Below are positions 7,971 through 15,883 of a DNA stretch of 64,000 nucleotides, one piece after another. The notes under the pieces were generated by a model. It worked only from the letters and a program-made list of their open reading frames with translations. It ran no database searches and was not told the DNA's origin. Location of the stretch: assembly GCF_021026375.1 (NCBI RefSeq), contig NZ_JAJNDB010000008.1, positions 246,739-310,738 of the forward strand, given 5' to 3'. The stretch's first letter is position 1, and each line of letters starts with the position of its first letter. Origin of the DNA: Actinomycetospora endophytica (GTDB taxonomy: Bacteria; Actinomycetota; Actinomycetes; Mycobacteriales; Pseudonocardiaceae). Made by a program: the position numbers and the translations under genes.

Positions 7971-8804
7971 GTGCGCGTTCCCGCGGCGGCGGCCCTCGTC
8001 GTCTGCGCTCTGGCCGTCGCCTGCGCCCCGGCACCGCCCCCGGAGTCGCCGTCGGACCTGCGGGTCATGACCTGGAACGTGCTCACCGCGCGCTACGACC
8101 CGGCCGACTGGATCGGCACGATCGCCGCGTGGCGGCCGGCGGTGGTGGGGCTGCAGGAGATCTGCGCCGGCGAGGCCGTCGCCCTGGCCGACGAGCTCCG
8201 CCGGGACCGCGGGCTGCCCTACGTGGCCGTGCCTGGACCGGTCCGGCCCACTCCGGCCGAGGACGTGGCGCCGGTCAACGCCGAGCTCCGCCACCCGTGC
8301 CACGACGGCGCCGTGGTGTCCTACGGGCTGGCCGTGCTCACGTTGCTCCCGGTGACCTCGGCGACGACGGGTCTGTACGCGCCGGATCACCGCGACGAGC
8401 AGCGCGGGTACCAGCGGCTGACCCTCCGCGCGCCGGACGGGACGCCGCTCACGCTCTACAACACCCACCTCGGGCTGAACGGCGTGGCTCTCGGCCAGAT
8501 CCGCGATCTCGCGACGAGGGCGGGCGCGGAGCCCGCGCCGACCGTCGTCGTCGGCGACCTCAACGAGCCGCAGGGAGCGGACCCCGCCGCGACGGCCCCG
8601 CTGCGCGACCGCTTCGGCGAGGTCGATCCCGACGGGAACCTGCCCACCTCCCCGAACGATCCCGGGAACCCGGCCGCCCCGGCCCGGGAGAAGATCGACT
8701 ACCTCTTCTTCCGCGGCCTGGTGTCCGTCGTGCCCCCGGCGGTGCCGTGGGTGCCGGCGTCGGACCACCGTCCCGTGATCGGGACGCTCGGACCCGGTCG
8801 GTGA
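7971..8804 (+). CDS. Endonuclease/exonuclease/phosphatase-family lipoprotein
   Basis: Protein of 277 residues. The first ~18 residues (VRVPAAAALVVCALAVAC) form a short lipoprotein signal with lipobox LAVAC, so the protein is probably anchored outside the membrane. The body carries the EEP/DNase-I fold motifs: VMTWNVLTARY, GLQEI, a central YNTHLGL, VVVGDLNEP and the terminal SDHRPVIG. These supply the Asn/Glu/His/Asp catalytic set for metal-dependent phosphodiester hydrolysis. The GTG at 7971 is chosen because GGAGG precedes it and it begins the signal sequence directly. The substrate (nucleic acid, lipid or sugar phosphate) cannot be told. Confidence 0.85.
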   Translation: MRVPAAAALVVCALAVACAPAPPPESPSDLRVMTWNVLTARYDPADWIGTIAAWRPAVVGLQEICAGEAVALADELRRDRGLPYVAVPGPVRPTPAEDVAPVNAELRHPCHDGAVVSYGLAVLTLLPVTSATTGLYAPDHRDEQRGYQRLTLRAPDGTPLTLYNTHLGLNGVALGQIRDLATRAGAEPAPTVVVGDLNEPQGADPAATAPLRDRFGEVDPDGNLPTSPNDPGNPAAPAREKIDYLFFRGLVSVVPPAVPWVPASDHRPVIGTLGPGR

Positions 8805-8810
8805 CGCGGC

Positions 8811-10046
8811 TCAGCTCATGCCGGACGCGGCCAGCGGGTCGTACCCGGGGGAGAGGAACAGGCTCTGGAGCTGGCGGCGGCGGATCCCGATGTTGCTGCC
8901 CTCGATGATCGGGTAGGCCAGCGCGTCGTCGAGGAATCCGGCGAGCGGGAAGTTCCGGTCGTAGGCCGTGACACCCACGACCTGAACCAGCTTCGTGATC
9001 ACCTCGACGGCCGTCTCCGACCCGAGGACCTTGGCGTGCAGGCCCAGCTCGAGGGCGGACGGGTGCTGGGTCATCACGGCGTCGAGCGCCCGCCAGGCGA
9101 GCAGCCGGGCGGCCTCGATCCGGCCCTTGGCGTCGGCGAGGGCGTCCGAGACCGCCTGGTGTTCGAGGATCGGCACCGCCCCGCCGCGGGTCTCGGTCCG
9201 GGCGAAGCGGTAGGCGACGTCGAAGGCCTCGCGCATGGCGGCGACGGCGAAGACCCCGATCGAGGCCCCGCTGGGGAGGAACGCGTTGCGGGTGAGCGCG
9301 ACGCCCTGGCCCTCCTGGCCGAGCAGGTTGGCCCTCGGGACACGGACCCGGTCTAGACGGACCCGCGACGTCAGGCAGCCGCGCAGCCCCGGCAGGTCGT
9401 AGTGCTCCTCGACCTCGAGGTGCCCGGCGAGGTGCTCGCGCTCGGCCACCAGCAGCGAGATGCCCCCGGGCGCCCGGCAGACGATGGTCATGAGGTCCGG
9501 CCCGTCGCCGTCCCAGCCCGACAGGTGTGACGCCCAGGCCTTCGTGCCCTCGATGACGTAGTGGTCGCCGTCGGGGGTGGCGGTCGTGGTGATCCCGGCC
9601 GCGGGCGCCTCGGCGTCGAAGTTCGCGCTGCCGCCCGGCTCGCTGAACGCCATGGCCGCCAGCGGCGCCCCGGAGTCGGCGAGGAACGGGGCGACGAAGC
9701 GCTGCACCTGCTCCGGGGTGCCGGCCTGGTAGACCGGCATGAGGGCGATCAGCGGCCCGGCGAAGGAGATGGTGAAGTCGGGGCTCTTCGCGGCCCACTC
9801 CTCGACGAAGATCGCCGCCTCGACACCGCCGCCGGCCGCCCCGCCCACGGCCGCCGGGATCAGGCCCTTGAGGAAGCCCTGTCCGACCGCCTTCTCGAAG
9901 ACCGGCCGCGCCAGCAGCGCCCGGGTCAGCGGGTCGGGCTCCGCGCGCACCGCGGCGGCGAGGTCGCGCAGGTGCTCGTCCGCGAAGGCGCGGGCCGCGG
10001 CCTTGAGCTCCTCCTGCTCGGGGCTCAACAGGAACGACACGGTCAT
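8811..10046 (-). CDS. Acyl-CoA dehydrogenase family protein
   Basis: Flavin-dependent dehydrogenase-fold protein of 411 residues. The N-terminal helical domain begins LLSPEQEELKAAARAFADEHL. The central beta domain has AFSEPGGSANFD and YVIEGTKAWASH. The C-terminal helical domain contains HQAVSDALADAKGRIEAARLLAWRALD and a late VVGVTAYDRNFPLAGFLDDALAYPIIEGS. The ATG at 10044-10046 has GGAGGAG upstream. It differs from beta-oxidation enzymes in the active-site region, resembling the acyl-CoA dehydrogenase-like oxidoreductases of accessory catabolic loci. An AraC regulator lies 98 bp upstream on the same strand and may control it. The substrate is unknown. Confidence 0.88.
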   Translation of the reverse strand: MTVSFLLSPEQEELKAAARAFADEHLRDLAAAVRAEPDPLTRALLARPVFEKAVGQGFLKGLIPAAVGGAAGGGVEAAIFVEEWAAKSPDFTISFAGPLIALMPVYQAGTPEQVQRFVAPFLADSGAPLAAMAFSEPGGSANFDAEAPAAGITTTATPDGDHYVIEGTKAWASHLSGWDGDGPDLMTIVCRAPGGISLLVAEREHLAGHLEVEEHYDLPGLRGCLTSRVRLDRVRVPRANLLGQEGQGVALTRNAFLPSGASIGVFAVAAMREAFDVAYRFARTETRGGAVPILEHQAVSDALADAKGRIEAARLLAWRALDAVMTQHPSALELGLHAKVLGSETAVEVITKLVQVVGVTAYDRNFPLAGFLDDALAYPIIEGSNIGIRRRQLQSLFLSPGYDPLAASGMS

Positions 10047-10144
10047 GGCTGCTCCTCCGCTCGGTGAGGGCCCGAGCATCGCCGGGCGGACGGCGGCGGT
10101 CTCGGCGTTCCGTGCACGGTGGGCCGGCCGTTCGTGCAGACCGG

Positions 10145-11152
10145 TCAGGTCGCGACGTCGCGCGGCGAGACCCCGAACCGGCGGCGGAAGGCGCGGCTGA
10201 ACGACGTCGGGTCGTCGAATCCGTGGGCGGCCGCGACGGCGGTGACGGTCGCGGTGTCGGCGGGATCGGCCAGCCGGGCGGCGCTGCGCTCGAGCCGGAG
10301 GCGGCGCACGGTGGCCGCGAAGGTCCCGTCGGTGTCCGCGAAGAGGTTGTGCAGGGTGCGCGGCGAGATCGCGAACCGCCGGGAGACGCCGTGCACGGTC
10401 AGGTCGCGGTCGCCGAGGTGCCGTTCGACGTACGCCAGCACCGCGGCCCGGGTGACGCCGCGCTGCTCGTCGGGCCCGGCATCTCGCCGGCCCTCCGCCG
10501 TGGCCGCCGCGACCGCGGCCGCGAAGGAGTCGGTGAGGTCGGCCGCGCCGGGTGTCGTGGTCCCGAGCGGCCACAGCGCCGTCATCAGGGCGGTGACCAC
10601 CGAACCCACGCCGGTCCCGTCCACGGGTCGGCCGAGGGCGGGCCGGCGGCCGTGGAGGGCATCGGTCAGCGCGGCGTGGGGGAGCCGGTAGGACAGCATC
10701 TGCCACGGCTCGTCGAGGTGGAAGAAGTAGGGCTCGGTGGTGTCGACGACCACGAACTGCCCCCGCTCGACGACGCTGGTCTCACCGCGCACCGTCGTGA
10801 TGCACCGTCCCGCGAGCTGCAGGTTGACGAAGTAGTGGTCGTCGTCGGTGCGTGCGACCTCGCGGGGGCCGTGGTCGGTGCGTTGTGGGCGGGCGCGGAG
10901 ACGCGCCCGGTTCAGCCCGGCGAGCGGGCGTGTCTCGACGCGGGCCGAGAAGCCCTCCTCGTCCAGCGTGCGGTGCGGGGTCAGCGGGACGAAGGCCTGG
11001 CAGATGACCTCGTGCCAGTAGCCGAACTGCTCGCGGGGCGGCAACGCCGCGATGTCCCAGACACCCACCGGGGCACCTCCCACCGCCGCGTCGGATTCGT
11101 GGCGGCCATTCCAGCGCACCACGATGACGACGGCGTCACGATCGGCCTCCAC
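10145..11152 (-). CDS. AraC-family regulator with AraC-binding-like N-terminal domain
   Basis: Regulator of 335 residues. Residues ~30-190 resemble the AraC_binding_2-type sensor (FGYWHEVICQAFVPLTP, FVNLQLAGRCITTVRGE, VVVDTTEPYFFHLDEPWQ). Two helix-turn-helix motifs follow at the C-terminus: YVERHLGDRDLTVHGVSRRF and FDDPTSFSRAFRRRFGVSPRD. The GTG at 11150-11152 is the start used here; the exact start is uncertain. It precedes the acyl-CoA dehydrogenase on the same strand and is likely its activator. The effector is unknown. Confidence 0.88.
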   Translation of the reverse strand: MEADRDAVVIVVRWNGRHESDAAVGGAPVGVWDIAALPPREQFGYWHEVICQAFVPLTPHRTLDEEGFSARVETRPLAGLNRARLRARPQRTDHGPREVARTDDDHYFVNLQLAGRCITTVRGETSVVERGQFVVVDTTEPYFFHLDEPWQMLSYRLPHAALTDALHGRRPALGRPVDGTGVGSVVTALMTALWPLGTTTPGAADLTDSFAAAVAAATAEGRRDAGPDEQRGVTRAAVLAYVERHLGDRDLTVHGVSRRFAISPRTLHNLFADTDGTFAATVRRLRLERSAARLADPADTATVTAVAAAHGFDDPTSFSRAFRRRFGVSPRDVAT

Positions 11153-11196
11153 CTGCCCGGAGTCGTCCGCTGCCGCGGACGGCCCCGGGCCGGGGA

Positions 11197-11355
11197 TCAG
11201 AAGTAGGTCCGGCGCCCGACGGGCCGCCCGACCGCGCCCAGCAGGGTGAGGATCAGGCCGACCACCAGGAGGATCCAGCCGATGGTGCCGACGATTCCTG
11301 GGACGGCGGGCACCACGTAGGTCAGGACGATGAGAATGATTCCGAGAATGATCAC
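11197..11355 (-). CDS. Small two-helix membrane protein (about 52 residues)
   Basis: The peptide is almost entirely hydrophobic: an Ile/Leu-rich segment (IILGIILIVLTYVV), a short PAVPGIVGT turn, a second hydrophobic segment (IGWILLVVGLILTLLGAVG) and a basic tail GRPVGRRTYF. It resembles the short actinobacterial DUF6131-like proteins of about 50 residues. The GTG at 11353-11355 is preferred over an upstream start at 11451 because GGAGA lies before it and the extra residues would be polar. It lies upstream of the AraC gene on the same strand. The function is unknown. Confidence 0.6.
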   Translation of the reverse strand: MIILGIILIVLTYVVPAVPGIVGTIGWILLVVGLILTLLGAVGRPVGRRTYF

Positions 11356-11564
11356 GAGGAGATCTCCGATCGCGGGGAGCGTCAGGGGAACTGAATCCGG
11401 ATCTCCGAAACGAGAGTCCGTTCCAGCTTCCCGTTCAACGACTCCCGACACTTCCGCGATGCTGGCGTGAAGAAGATCTGTCGAGAATTGCGCCGGTCGC
11501 CTGTCCGGCCACGGCGAGTGGCCGAACGTCCCGGGCTCTTTCCCCTACGGGGGCCGAAATTGTG

Positions 11565-11831
11565 TCAGTTCGACGTGCTGTCCCGGGAAATGTCCGCCCG
11601 GAGCCCCTCGCGGGCCGCCTCGAGTACGACGAGGTCGGCGAGGTCGAGACCCGCGATGCCGGTCAGCACGGCCACGTCCGTGATCCACGCGAAGGCCTCG
11701 GGGGCGCCGAGGCCCAGCGAGTCCATGACGATGCCCGCGGCGGCGGCCAGCCGTGCCTCGTCGGCGTCGAGCAGGGGGTTCGGCAACTCGAGCATCGCCA
11801 GCGCTCCGATCGGCTCGTCCTGCCCGTCCAC
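11565..11831 (-). CDS. Small protein with ANTAR-like helical segment
   Basis: The frame encodes a short mostly helical protein of about 88 residues. The segment AAAAGIVMDSLGLGAPEAFAW followed by a Leu/Asp-rich helix resembles the RNA-binding ANTAR domain (A-x-G-I-x-M-x-x-L-G...EAF). The start is uncertain: GTG at 11831 or ATG at 11795 are possible, and the frame stays open to 12014 with an unnatural Pro/Arg-rich extension. It lies downstream of an AraC gene on the same strand. The ANTAR assignment is tentative, and the protein may be a degenerate or novel stress-related regulator. Confidence 0.45.
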   Translation of the reverse strand: MDGQDEPIGALAMLELPNPLLDADEARLAAAAGIVMDSLGLGAPEAFAWITDVAVLTGIAGLDLADLVVLEAAREGLRADISRDSTSN

Positions 11832-12014
11832 CCCCACGGCCCGCCGGCCCGGCGGGAGGGCCCGGGCCCCGCCTCCCGGGGCCACGGCCGAGCGGCCAGG
11901 GGGCGGCGCTCGGCGTGCGGTGGTCCCGGGAGACGGAGCAGGGGCGGGGCAGGCCCGCAGGCCGCCTCTCGCGAAACGTACTCGTGATCTCGTGCGGCGG
12001 ACAAGGCCCGGCAC

Positions 12015-12995
12015 TCAGCGGCGCAGCGTCTCGCTCGGCGGGGGTCCGAAACGCCGGCGGTAGGCGGCGGTGAACCGGCCGAGGTGGGTGAAGCCCCACC
12101 GGCGCGCCACCCCGGAGACGGTGTCGCCGCGAGCCGGGTCGCCCTCCAGCAGCTCGTGGTGCGCCCGCTCCAGGCGGACGGCGAGCAGGTGGGCCCGCGG
12201 CGTGGTGTCCCGGTGCTTGCGGAAGGCGTGCTGCAGGCCGCGGGGTCCGATCCCGGCCGCCTCCGCGATGTCGGCGAGATCGATCGGCTCTCCCGCGTGG
12301 CGCTCCATGAAGTCGATCGCGCGCCGCACGACGGCCGGCTCGGCCGACCCGGCGTCCCGTCGGGTCGCGTCCTCGACCGCGTCGAGGGCGGTGTTGGGGA
12401 AGGTGTGGATCAGGGTGGTCGCCAGGAGACGGAACGCCTCCGCGCGGGCCATCGGGCTCGCGGCGATCTCGGGGTCGCCGAGCACGTCGCGGCGCACGTG
12501 CTCGGCCGCGGCGTGCCAGTGCCGTTCCCGGCTCGCCGACAACGGCCGCGACAGCCAGAAGCGCACCCCCTCCGGCGCCAGCCCGGAGAGGTCGGCGGCG
12601 ATCCGTGCGGTCTCGCCCAGGTCGAGCCGCACCACGTCGTAGTCGACGTCGTCGAGGCACGTCGACAACGGGCGCAGCGGGTCGATCAGTACGGTCTCCC
12701 CGGGGCCGAACTGCACCTCCCGTTCGTCGGTGCTCACGTCACACCGTCCGGCCCGGGGCCGTGCGACGAACAGCGCGCCGCTCGGTGCCGTGCTCGTCCC
12801 GAACGCGACCGACTGCCGCATCCGCTCGAGGGAGAACCGGTCGGTGTCGGTGCCGCGCAGGTGGAGCTGGAACGCGTCGCGGTGGCCGGAGATCCGGAAC
12901 GTGCTGTCCGAGTACCGCGCACAGATCATCGCGTAGGCGAGATCCGGGTCGTCGGTGGCGAACTCGTACGCCTCCGGCTCGGACACCGCCGTCAT
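12015..12995 (-). CDS. AraC-family transcriptional regulator
   Basis: Protein of 326 residues. The N-terminal ~180 residues form a sensor with FRISGHRDAFQLHLRGTD and a GPGETVLIDPLRPL segment. The C-terminal AraC DNA-binding domain shows both helix-turn-helix units: IDLADIAEAAGIGPRGLQHAFRK-like and VARRWGFTHLGRFTAAYRRRFG. The ATG at 12993-12995 is preferred because GGAGAGGTGG precedes it; an upstream in-frame start at 13094 adds a low-complexity leader. The gene is divergent from a small unknown gene. No obvious target enzyme is adjacent. Confidence 0.87.
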   Translation of the reverse strand: MTAVSEPEAYEFATDDPDLAYAMICARYSDSTFRISGHRDAFQLHLRGTDTDRFSLERMRQSVAFGTSTAPSGALFVARPRAGRCDVSTDEREVQFGPGETVLIDPLRPLSTCLDDVDYDVVRLDLGETARIAADLSGLAPEGVRFWLSRPLSASRERHWHAAAEHVRRDVLGDPEIAASPMARAEAFRLLATTLIHTFPNTALDAVEDATRRDAGSAEPAVVRRAIDFMERHAGEPIDLADIAEAAGIGPRGLQHAFRKHRDTTPRAHLLAVRLERAHHELLEGDPARGDTVSGVARRWGFTHLGRFTAAYRRRFGPPPSETLRR

Positions 12996-13183
12996 GCCAC
13001 CCACCTCTCCCGACGATTCCCCGTGCGCCGATCCGTACATTCCAGACGGGTCAGGCATACCACTGCGTCGGGTCCCGTGTCTCTTCCCGAGCATCGCCGA
13101 TCCGACTCGTCGGCGGCCGTCACGATCGGGTCGGCACGCGGGAGGCCACGGCGGCTCCCCGACGCGATGGCTACGCTCTCGCC

Positions 13184-13453
13184 GTGATCGTTCACGCCGA
13201 CCGGACGGTGAGTGACGTGCTCGTCGACGAGGCCGTCGATGCCCTCGACGGGCTGCTGCCCGGGCTCGGCGCCGCCGTGGTCGATCTGTTCGACGCGATC
13301 CACGACCGCACCGACGACCCCGGCGCGGCGCGCTCCGAGCCGCTCGTCCGGCTGGCCGAGCACCTGACGCGGGCCTGGCCGCGGACCGCGGCGCCGGATC
13401 GTCCGCTGGTGGTGCTCGACGCCGTGCGCAGCGTCATGCACTCCCGGCCGTGA
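13184..13453 (+). CDS. Hypothetical small acidic protein (89 residues)
   Basis: Begins VIVHADRTVSDVLVDEAVDAL from a GTG at 13184 and is mostly helical with Asp/Leu-rich stretches (DALDGLLPGLGAAVVDLFDAI) and ends VLDAVRSVMHSRP. There are no membrane segments, cysteines or recognised motifs. Codon bias with G/C third positions in this frame supports coding. It is divergent from the AraC gene and followed by a convergent small-protein pair. The function is unknown. Confidence 0.55.
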   Translation: MIVHADRTVSDVLVDEAVDALDGLLPGLGAAVVDLFDAIHDRTDDPGAARSEPLVRLAEHLTRAWPRTAAPDRPLVVLDAVRSVMHSRP

Positions 13454-13493
13454 AGGCCTGAACGACTGAGGACCTGGATGTCGCCGTCCCGGC

Positions 13494-13817
13494 TCAGCCC
13501 GGCGTCCAACGCCGGAGGGCCTCGTAGACCAGCCCGCCGGCGACCGCGGCGGGCAGGTCGATGACGCCGGTGAGCAGGAGCGCCCCGGCTCCCAGGTAGG
13601 CGGGCGTGCGGTTCGGGAGCACGGCGTGCACCAGCCGGGCCGTCTCCGTCGCGGCGCTGCCGACCTGCTCGACGAGACCTCGTCCGGACCCGTCGGGTCG
13701 GGTGCCGGCGGCGTCGCCGTCGGTGGGTCCGTGCCGCTCCACCGGCAGCGGAGTGGGCGCCGGTACCCGCTCGCCCGCCGTCGCCGGCTTCGGCTCGGGG
13801 TGCTTGTCCTTGGCCAT
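13494..13817 (-). CDS. Hypothetical protein with C-terminal hydrophobic segment (107 residues)
   Basis: Begins MAKDKHPEPKPA with a charged Pro-rich N-terminal half. The C-terminal half is more hydrophobic (AYLGAGALLLTGVIDLPAAVAGGLVYEALRRW), likely one or two membrane-associated helices. The ATG at 13815-13817 lies two bases after the stop of the upstream gene (TGACCATG), so the two are co-transcribed. Similar small proteins occur in actinobacterial stress-related loci. No function can be assigned. Confidence 0.6.
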   Translation of the reverse strand: MAKDKHPEPKPATAGERVPAPTPLPVERHGPTDGDAAGTRPDGSGRGLVEQVGSAATETARLVHAVLPNRTPAYLGAGALLLTGVIDLPAAVAGGLVYEALRRWTPG

Positions 13818-13819
13818 GG

Positions 13820-14050
13820 TCACGCCACCTCGTCGGGACGGGGGCCGGTCTCGAGCCGGCCCCGGACGGCGCGCTCGACCAGGATCGGGACGAACGCGTG
13901 GACGGACGCGTCCTGGAAACGTTCGGCCTCCGCGTCGACGGTCCGCCGGATCTGCGCGGCGCGCCCGTCGTCGTGGGCGCCGTAGCGGCTCACGAGCCGT
14001 TCGGCGACGTCGTGCAGTGCATTCGCGGACTGCTGGCTGAACCCACCCAC
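13820..14050 (-). CDS. Three-helix-bundle dimerisation-domain-like small protein
   Basis: A 76-residue helical protein: ANALHDVAERLVSRYGAHDD, then AAQIRRTVDAEAERFQDASV and HAFVPILVERAVRGRL. The pattern L-x-x-V-x-x-R-L-x-x-x-Y...V-x-F-V-P-I-L-V-E-R matches the small actinobacterial proteins annotated as three-helix bundle dimerisation domain. It is immediately upstream of, and probably co-transcribed with, the 107-residue protein. The role is unknown. Confidence 0.65.
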   Translation of the reverse strand: MGGFSQQSANALHDVAERLVSRYGAHDDGRAAQIRRTVDAEAERFQDASVHAFVPILVERAVRGRLETGPRPDEVA

Positions 14051-14181
14051 ACCCCGAGCGTCCTCCGGCCGGCCACGTCGTCAAGCGCCCGGCCGCGCCA
14101 CCCCGCTGCGCCCACCTGGAGGCCCGCTGTCCACGGTGCGAAGAACCGCGCCGTCTCCGCGTCGGCCCTAGGCTCTCCCGG

Positions 14182-14436
14182 GTGTCCCCGATCATCGTGG
14201 CCTCGAAGTTCGTCTGGTCCCACTACCCGGGCATGCGCGCGGGCCGCATCTACGCGGGCAAGTCCGACCTGACCCGGCATCCGAACGCCGAGACCCATCT
14301 CGTGGCGGGGCCGGACGCCGTCGAGACGCTGTGCGGCCTGCCGCGCGCGCAGTTCCCGCACGAGTTCGCGGAGGGCACGGCGCCGGGGAAGCGGGCGGAG
14401 CTCTGCGTCACCTGCCTGCCGGCGGCGCAGTCCTGA
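14182..14436 (+). CDS. Hypothetical 84-residue protein with C-terminal cysteine motif
   Basis: GTG at 14182 begins SPIIVASKFVWSHYPGMRAG. Mid-protein segments are TRHPNAETHLVAGPDAVETLCGLPRAQF and the C-terminal ELCVTCLPAAQS. The cysteines (LCGLP and LCVTC) could form a zinc-ribbon-like site, as in several small actinobacterial proteins. The stop lies inside the first unit of an 18-bp tandem duplication. Coding is supported by codon bias and sensible composition. The function is unknown. Confidence 0.6.
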   Translation: MSPIIVASKFVWSHYPGMRAGRIYAGKSDLTRHPNAETHLVAGPDAVETLCGLPRAQFPHEFAEGTAPGKRAELCVTCLPAAQS

Positions 14437-14455
14437 CCGGTGGCGCAGTCCTGAC
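14421..14455. repeat. 18-bp tandem duplication at a gene end
   Basis: GGCGGCGCAGTCCTGAC at 14421-14437 is repeated as GGTGGCGCAGTCCTGAC at 14439-14455, a period of 18 bp with one difference. It spans the stop codon of the small Cys-motif gene. This looks like a recent slippage duplication. Confidence 0.7.
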
Positions 14456-14458
14456 GAC

Positions 14459-15046
14459 TCAGCCGCGCACGGCGCTGACGATGCTGATCACGGCGAGGAC
14501 CATCATCGCGACGGCCGCGAGCCGGGTCAGCCACACCAGCGAGAGGATCCGCTGCAGCTTGCGGCCGCCGAGGATCGCGAGGCCGCCGACCGCCCAGAGA
14601 CCGAGCGTCGCGCCGACCCCGACCGCGATCGGGTCGTGGTAGTGGGCGGCCAGGTTCGCGGTGACGATCTGGGTGAGGTCGCCGAACTCGGCGACGAGGA
14701 TGACCCCGAAGCTGGTCGCGGCGACCCGCCAGCCGCCGGTCCGGCTCGGCGCCGGCAGGTTCTCCTCGGCCTCGTCGTCGCCGCGCGCCCCCCGCAGGAG
14801 CAGCACGGCGCCGAGGAGGAACAGCGCCGCGACGATGCCCTCGAGCACCCGGTGGGGGAGCAGGGTGAGCAGGCTGCCCGCCGCGACGGCGAGGCAGACG
14901 TGGACCAGGAACGCCCCCGCGACGCCGAGGAAGACCCGGCGCGGGTCGTACCGGCTGCCCAGCATCAGGCTCGCGAGCGCGGTCTTGTCCGGCAGTTCGG
15001 CCGGGAAGATGATCGCGAAGACGATGCCGGTGACGGCGAGGTTCAC
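14459..15046 (-). CDS. GDT1/TMEM165 (UPF0016) family cation exporter
   Basis: Membrane protein of 195 residues with six hydrophobic segments in two repeats. Each repeat carries the family signature E-x-G-D-K/R-T/S: ELPDKT near residue 17 (Pro replaces Gly) and EFGDLTQ near residue 124. A charged loop (RGDDEAEENLPAP) separates the halves. Known bacterial members export Mn2+. This fits the yybP-ykoY-type Mn2+ riboswitch in its leader (about 15131-15236). The GTG at 15044-15046 starts the protein. An ArsR gene with a possible metal site lies further upstream on the same strand. Confidence 0.9.
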   Translation of the reverse strand: MNLAVTGIVFAIIFPAELPDKTALASLMLGSRYDPRRVFLGVAGAFLVHVCLAVAAGSLLTLLPHRVLEGIVAALFLLGAVLLLRGARGDDEAEENLPAPSRTGGWRVAATSFGVILVAEFGDLTQIVTANLAAHYHDPIAVGVGATLGLWAVGGLAILGGRKLQRILSLVWLTRLAAVAMMVLAVISIVSAVRG

Positions 15047-15130
15047 GGGGTCGGGGACCTCTCACGGTCGGGGCGACCACCCCGGGCCCCGACGGCGGAC
15101 CTCGGTGCGGCCGCGCGCGGGCACGGCTCG

Positions 15131-15236
15131 GGCACCGAAGGTCTCGCCCACCCCGTCGGAACGGGACCACCGGGCCGGGCGAGCGGACTCGCCAGCATGT
15201 CGACGCCGGTGCGGGGGGCTACTCCCCTTCGCTGAC
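15131..15236 (-). ncRNA. yybP-ykoY (Mn2+-sensing) riboswitch aptamer
   Basis: Reading leftward, the RNA has AGCGAAGGGGAGTAGC (about 15218-15233), then GTCGACATGCTGGC, and ends GGGCGAGACCTTCGG. GGGGAGUAGC and GAGACCUU are hallmark conserved loops of the yybP-ykoY family. CGAAGG (15226-15231) pairs with CCTTCG (15136-15141) to close the P1 stem. Downstream, a GTCGGGG segment can pair with either of two CCCCGAC copies, one close to the GDT1 ribosome-binding site, which suggests control of translation. The family is known to switch on Mn2+ exporters; the GDT1-type gene downstream fits. Confidence 0.82.
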
Positions 15237-15294
15237 CTGACGCTCCCATCATTTCGTCAGCTTCGCAACTGACGAGCGGGCGTCGTGCCCCGGG

Positions 15295-15675
15295 TCACCC
15301 GGCCGGGGATCCGGGTGGGTCCGGGGCGAGGGAGCCGTCGACGTCGATGTGGCTGAAGATCTGCTCGACGAGCTCCAGGACGTGCGGGTCGTCGACGGTG
15401 TAGAAGGTGCGCTTGCCCTCGCGCCGGGCGGACGCGATGCCGCCGAGGCGGAGCTTCGCCAGGTGCTGGCTGGTGGTGGCCAGGCTGAGCCCGACCCGGC
15501 GGGCCAGGGTCCCGACGTCGGCCACCTCGTGGGTCATCAGCCACGTCAGGTGCAGCCGCGAGGAATTGCCTAGCAGGGCGAACGTCATCGCCGCCGACGC
15601 CAGCTGGGGTCCGGTCGGCTCACCGCCGCCGAGCGCCTCCGGCGGCGTGGGCCCGTCCGTCTCGGCCCGGGACAT
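15295..15675 (-). CDS. ArsR/SmtB-family regulator with alpha5-type metal motif
   Basis: Winged-helix repressor of about 126 residues. The recognition region is VGTLARRVGLSLATTSQHLAKLRLGGI, with wing RREGKRTFYTV. The C-terminal helix reads DPHVLELVEQIFSHIDV. This reproduces Asp-x-His-x10-His of the alpha5 Zn/Co/Ni site of SmtB/CzrA/NmtR, although the fourth position is Val with Asp just before it. The ATG at 15673-15675 is used; an upstream start at 15759 is possible. It precedes the riboswitch and GDT1 gene on the same strand. Metal sensing is likely; the metal is not determined. Confidence 0.87.
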   Translation of the reverse strand: MSRAETDGPTPPEALGGGEPTGPQLASAAMTFALLGNSSRLHLTWLMTHEVADVGTLARRVGLSLATTSQHLAKLRLGGIASARREGKRTFYTVDDPHVLELVEQIFSHIDVDGSLAPDPPGSPAG

Positions 15676-15883
15676 CGGGTCAGTGTCGCTGATCGTCGAC
15701 GACGTGACCAGGAGCGCACCGACCGGCGATTCCGCCGGGCGTTCGGACGGACGGCCCACGACGACCTGCTCCGGCTGTCCGAGCGAACGGCGCGGCGGGC
15801 AACGATTGCGTGGCGGTCGCTTCTCCCGACCGGCCGTCGGTGGTGTGCTCGACCTCCGCCTGTTCCATCCAGGGAGGTCGACG

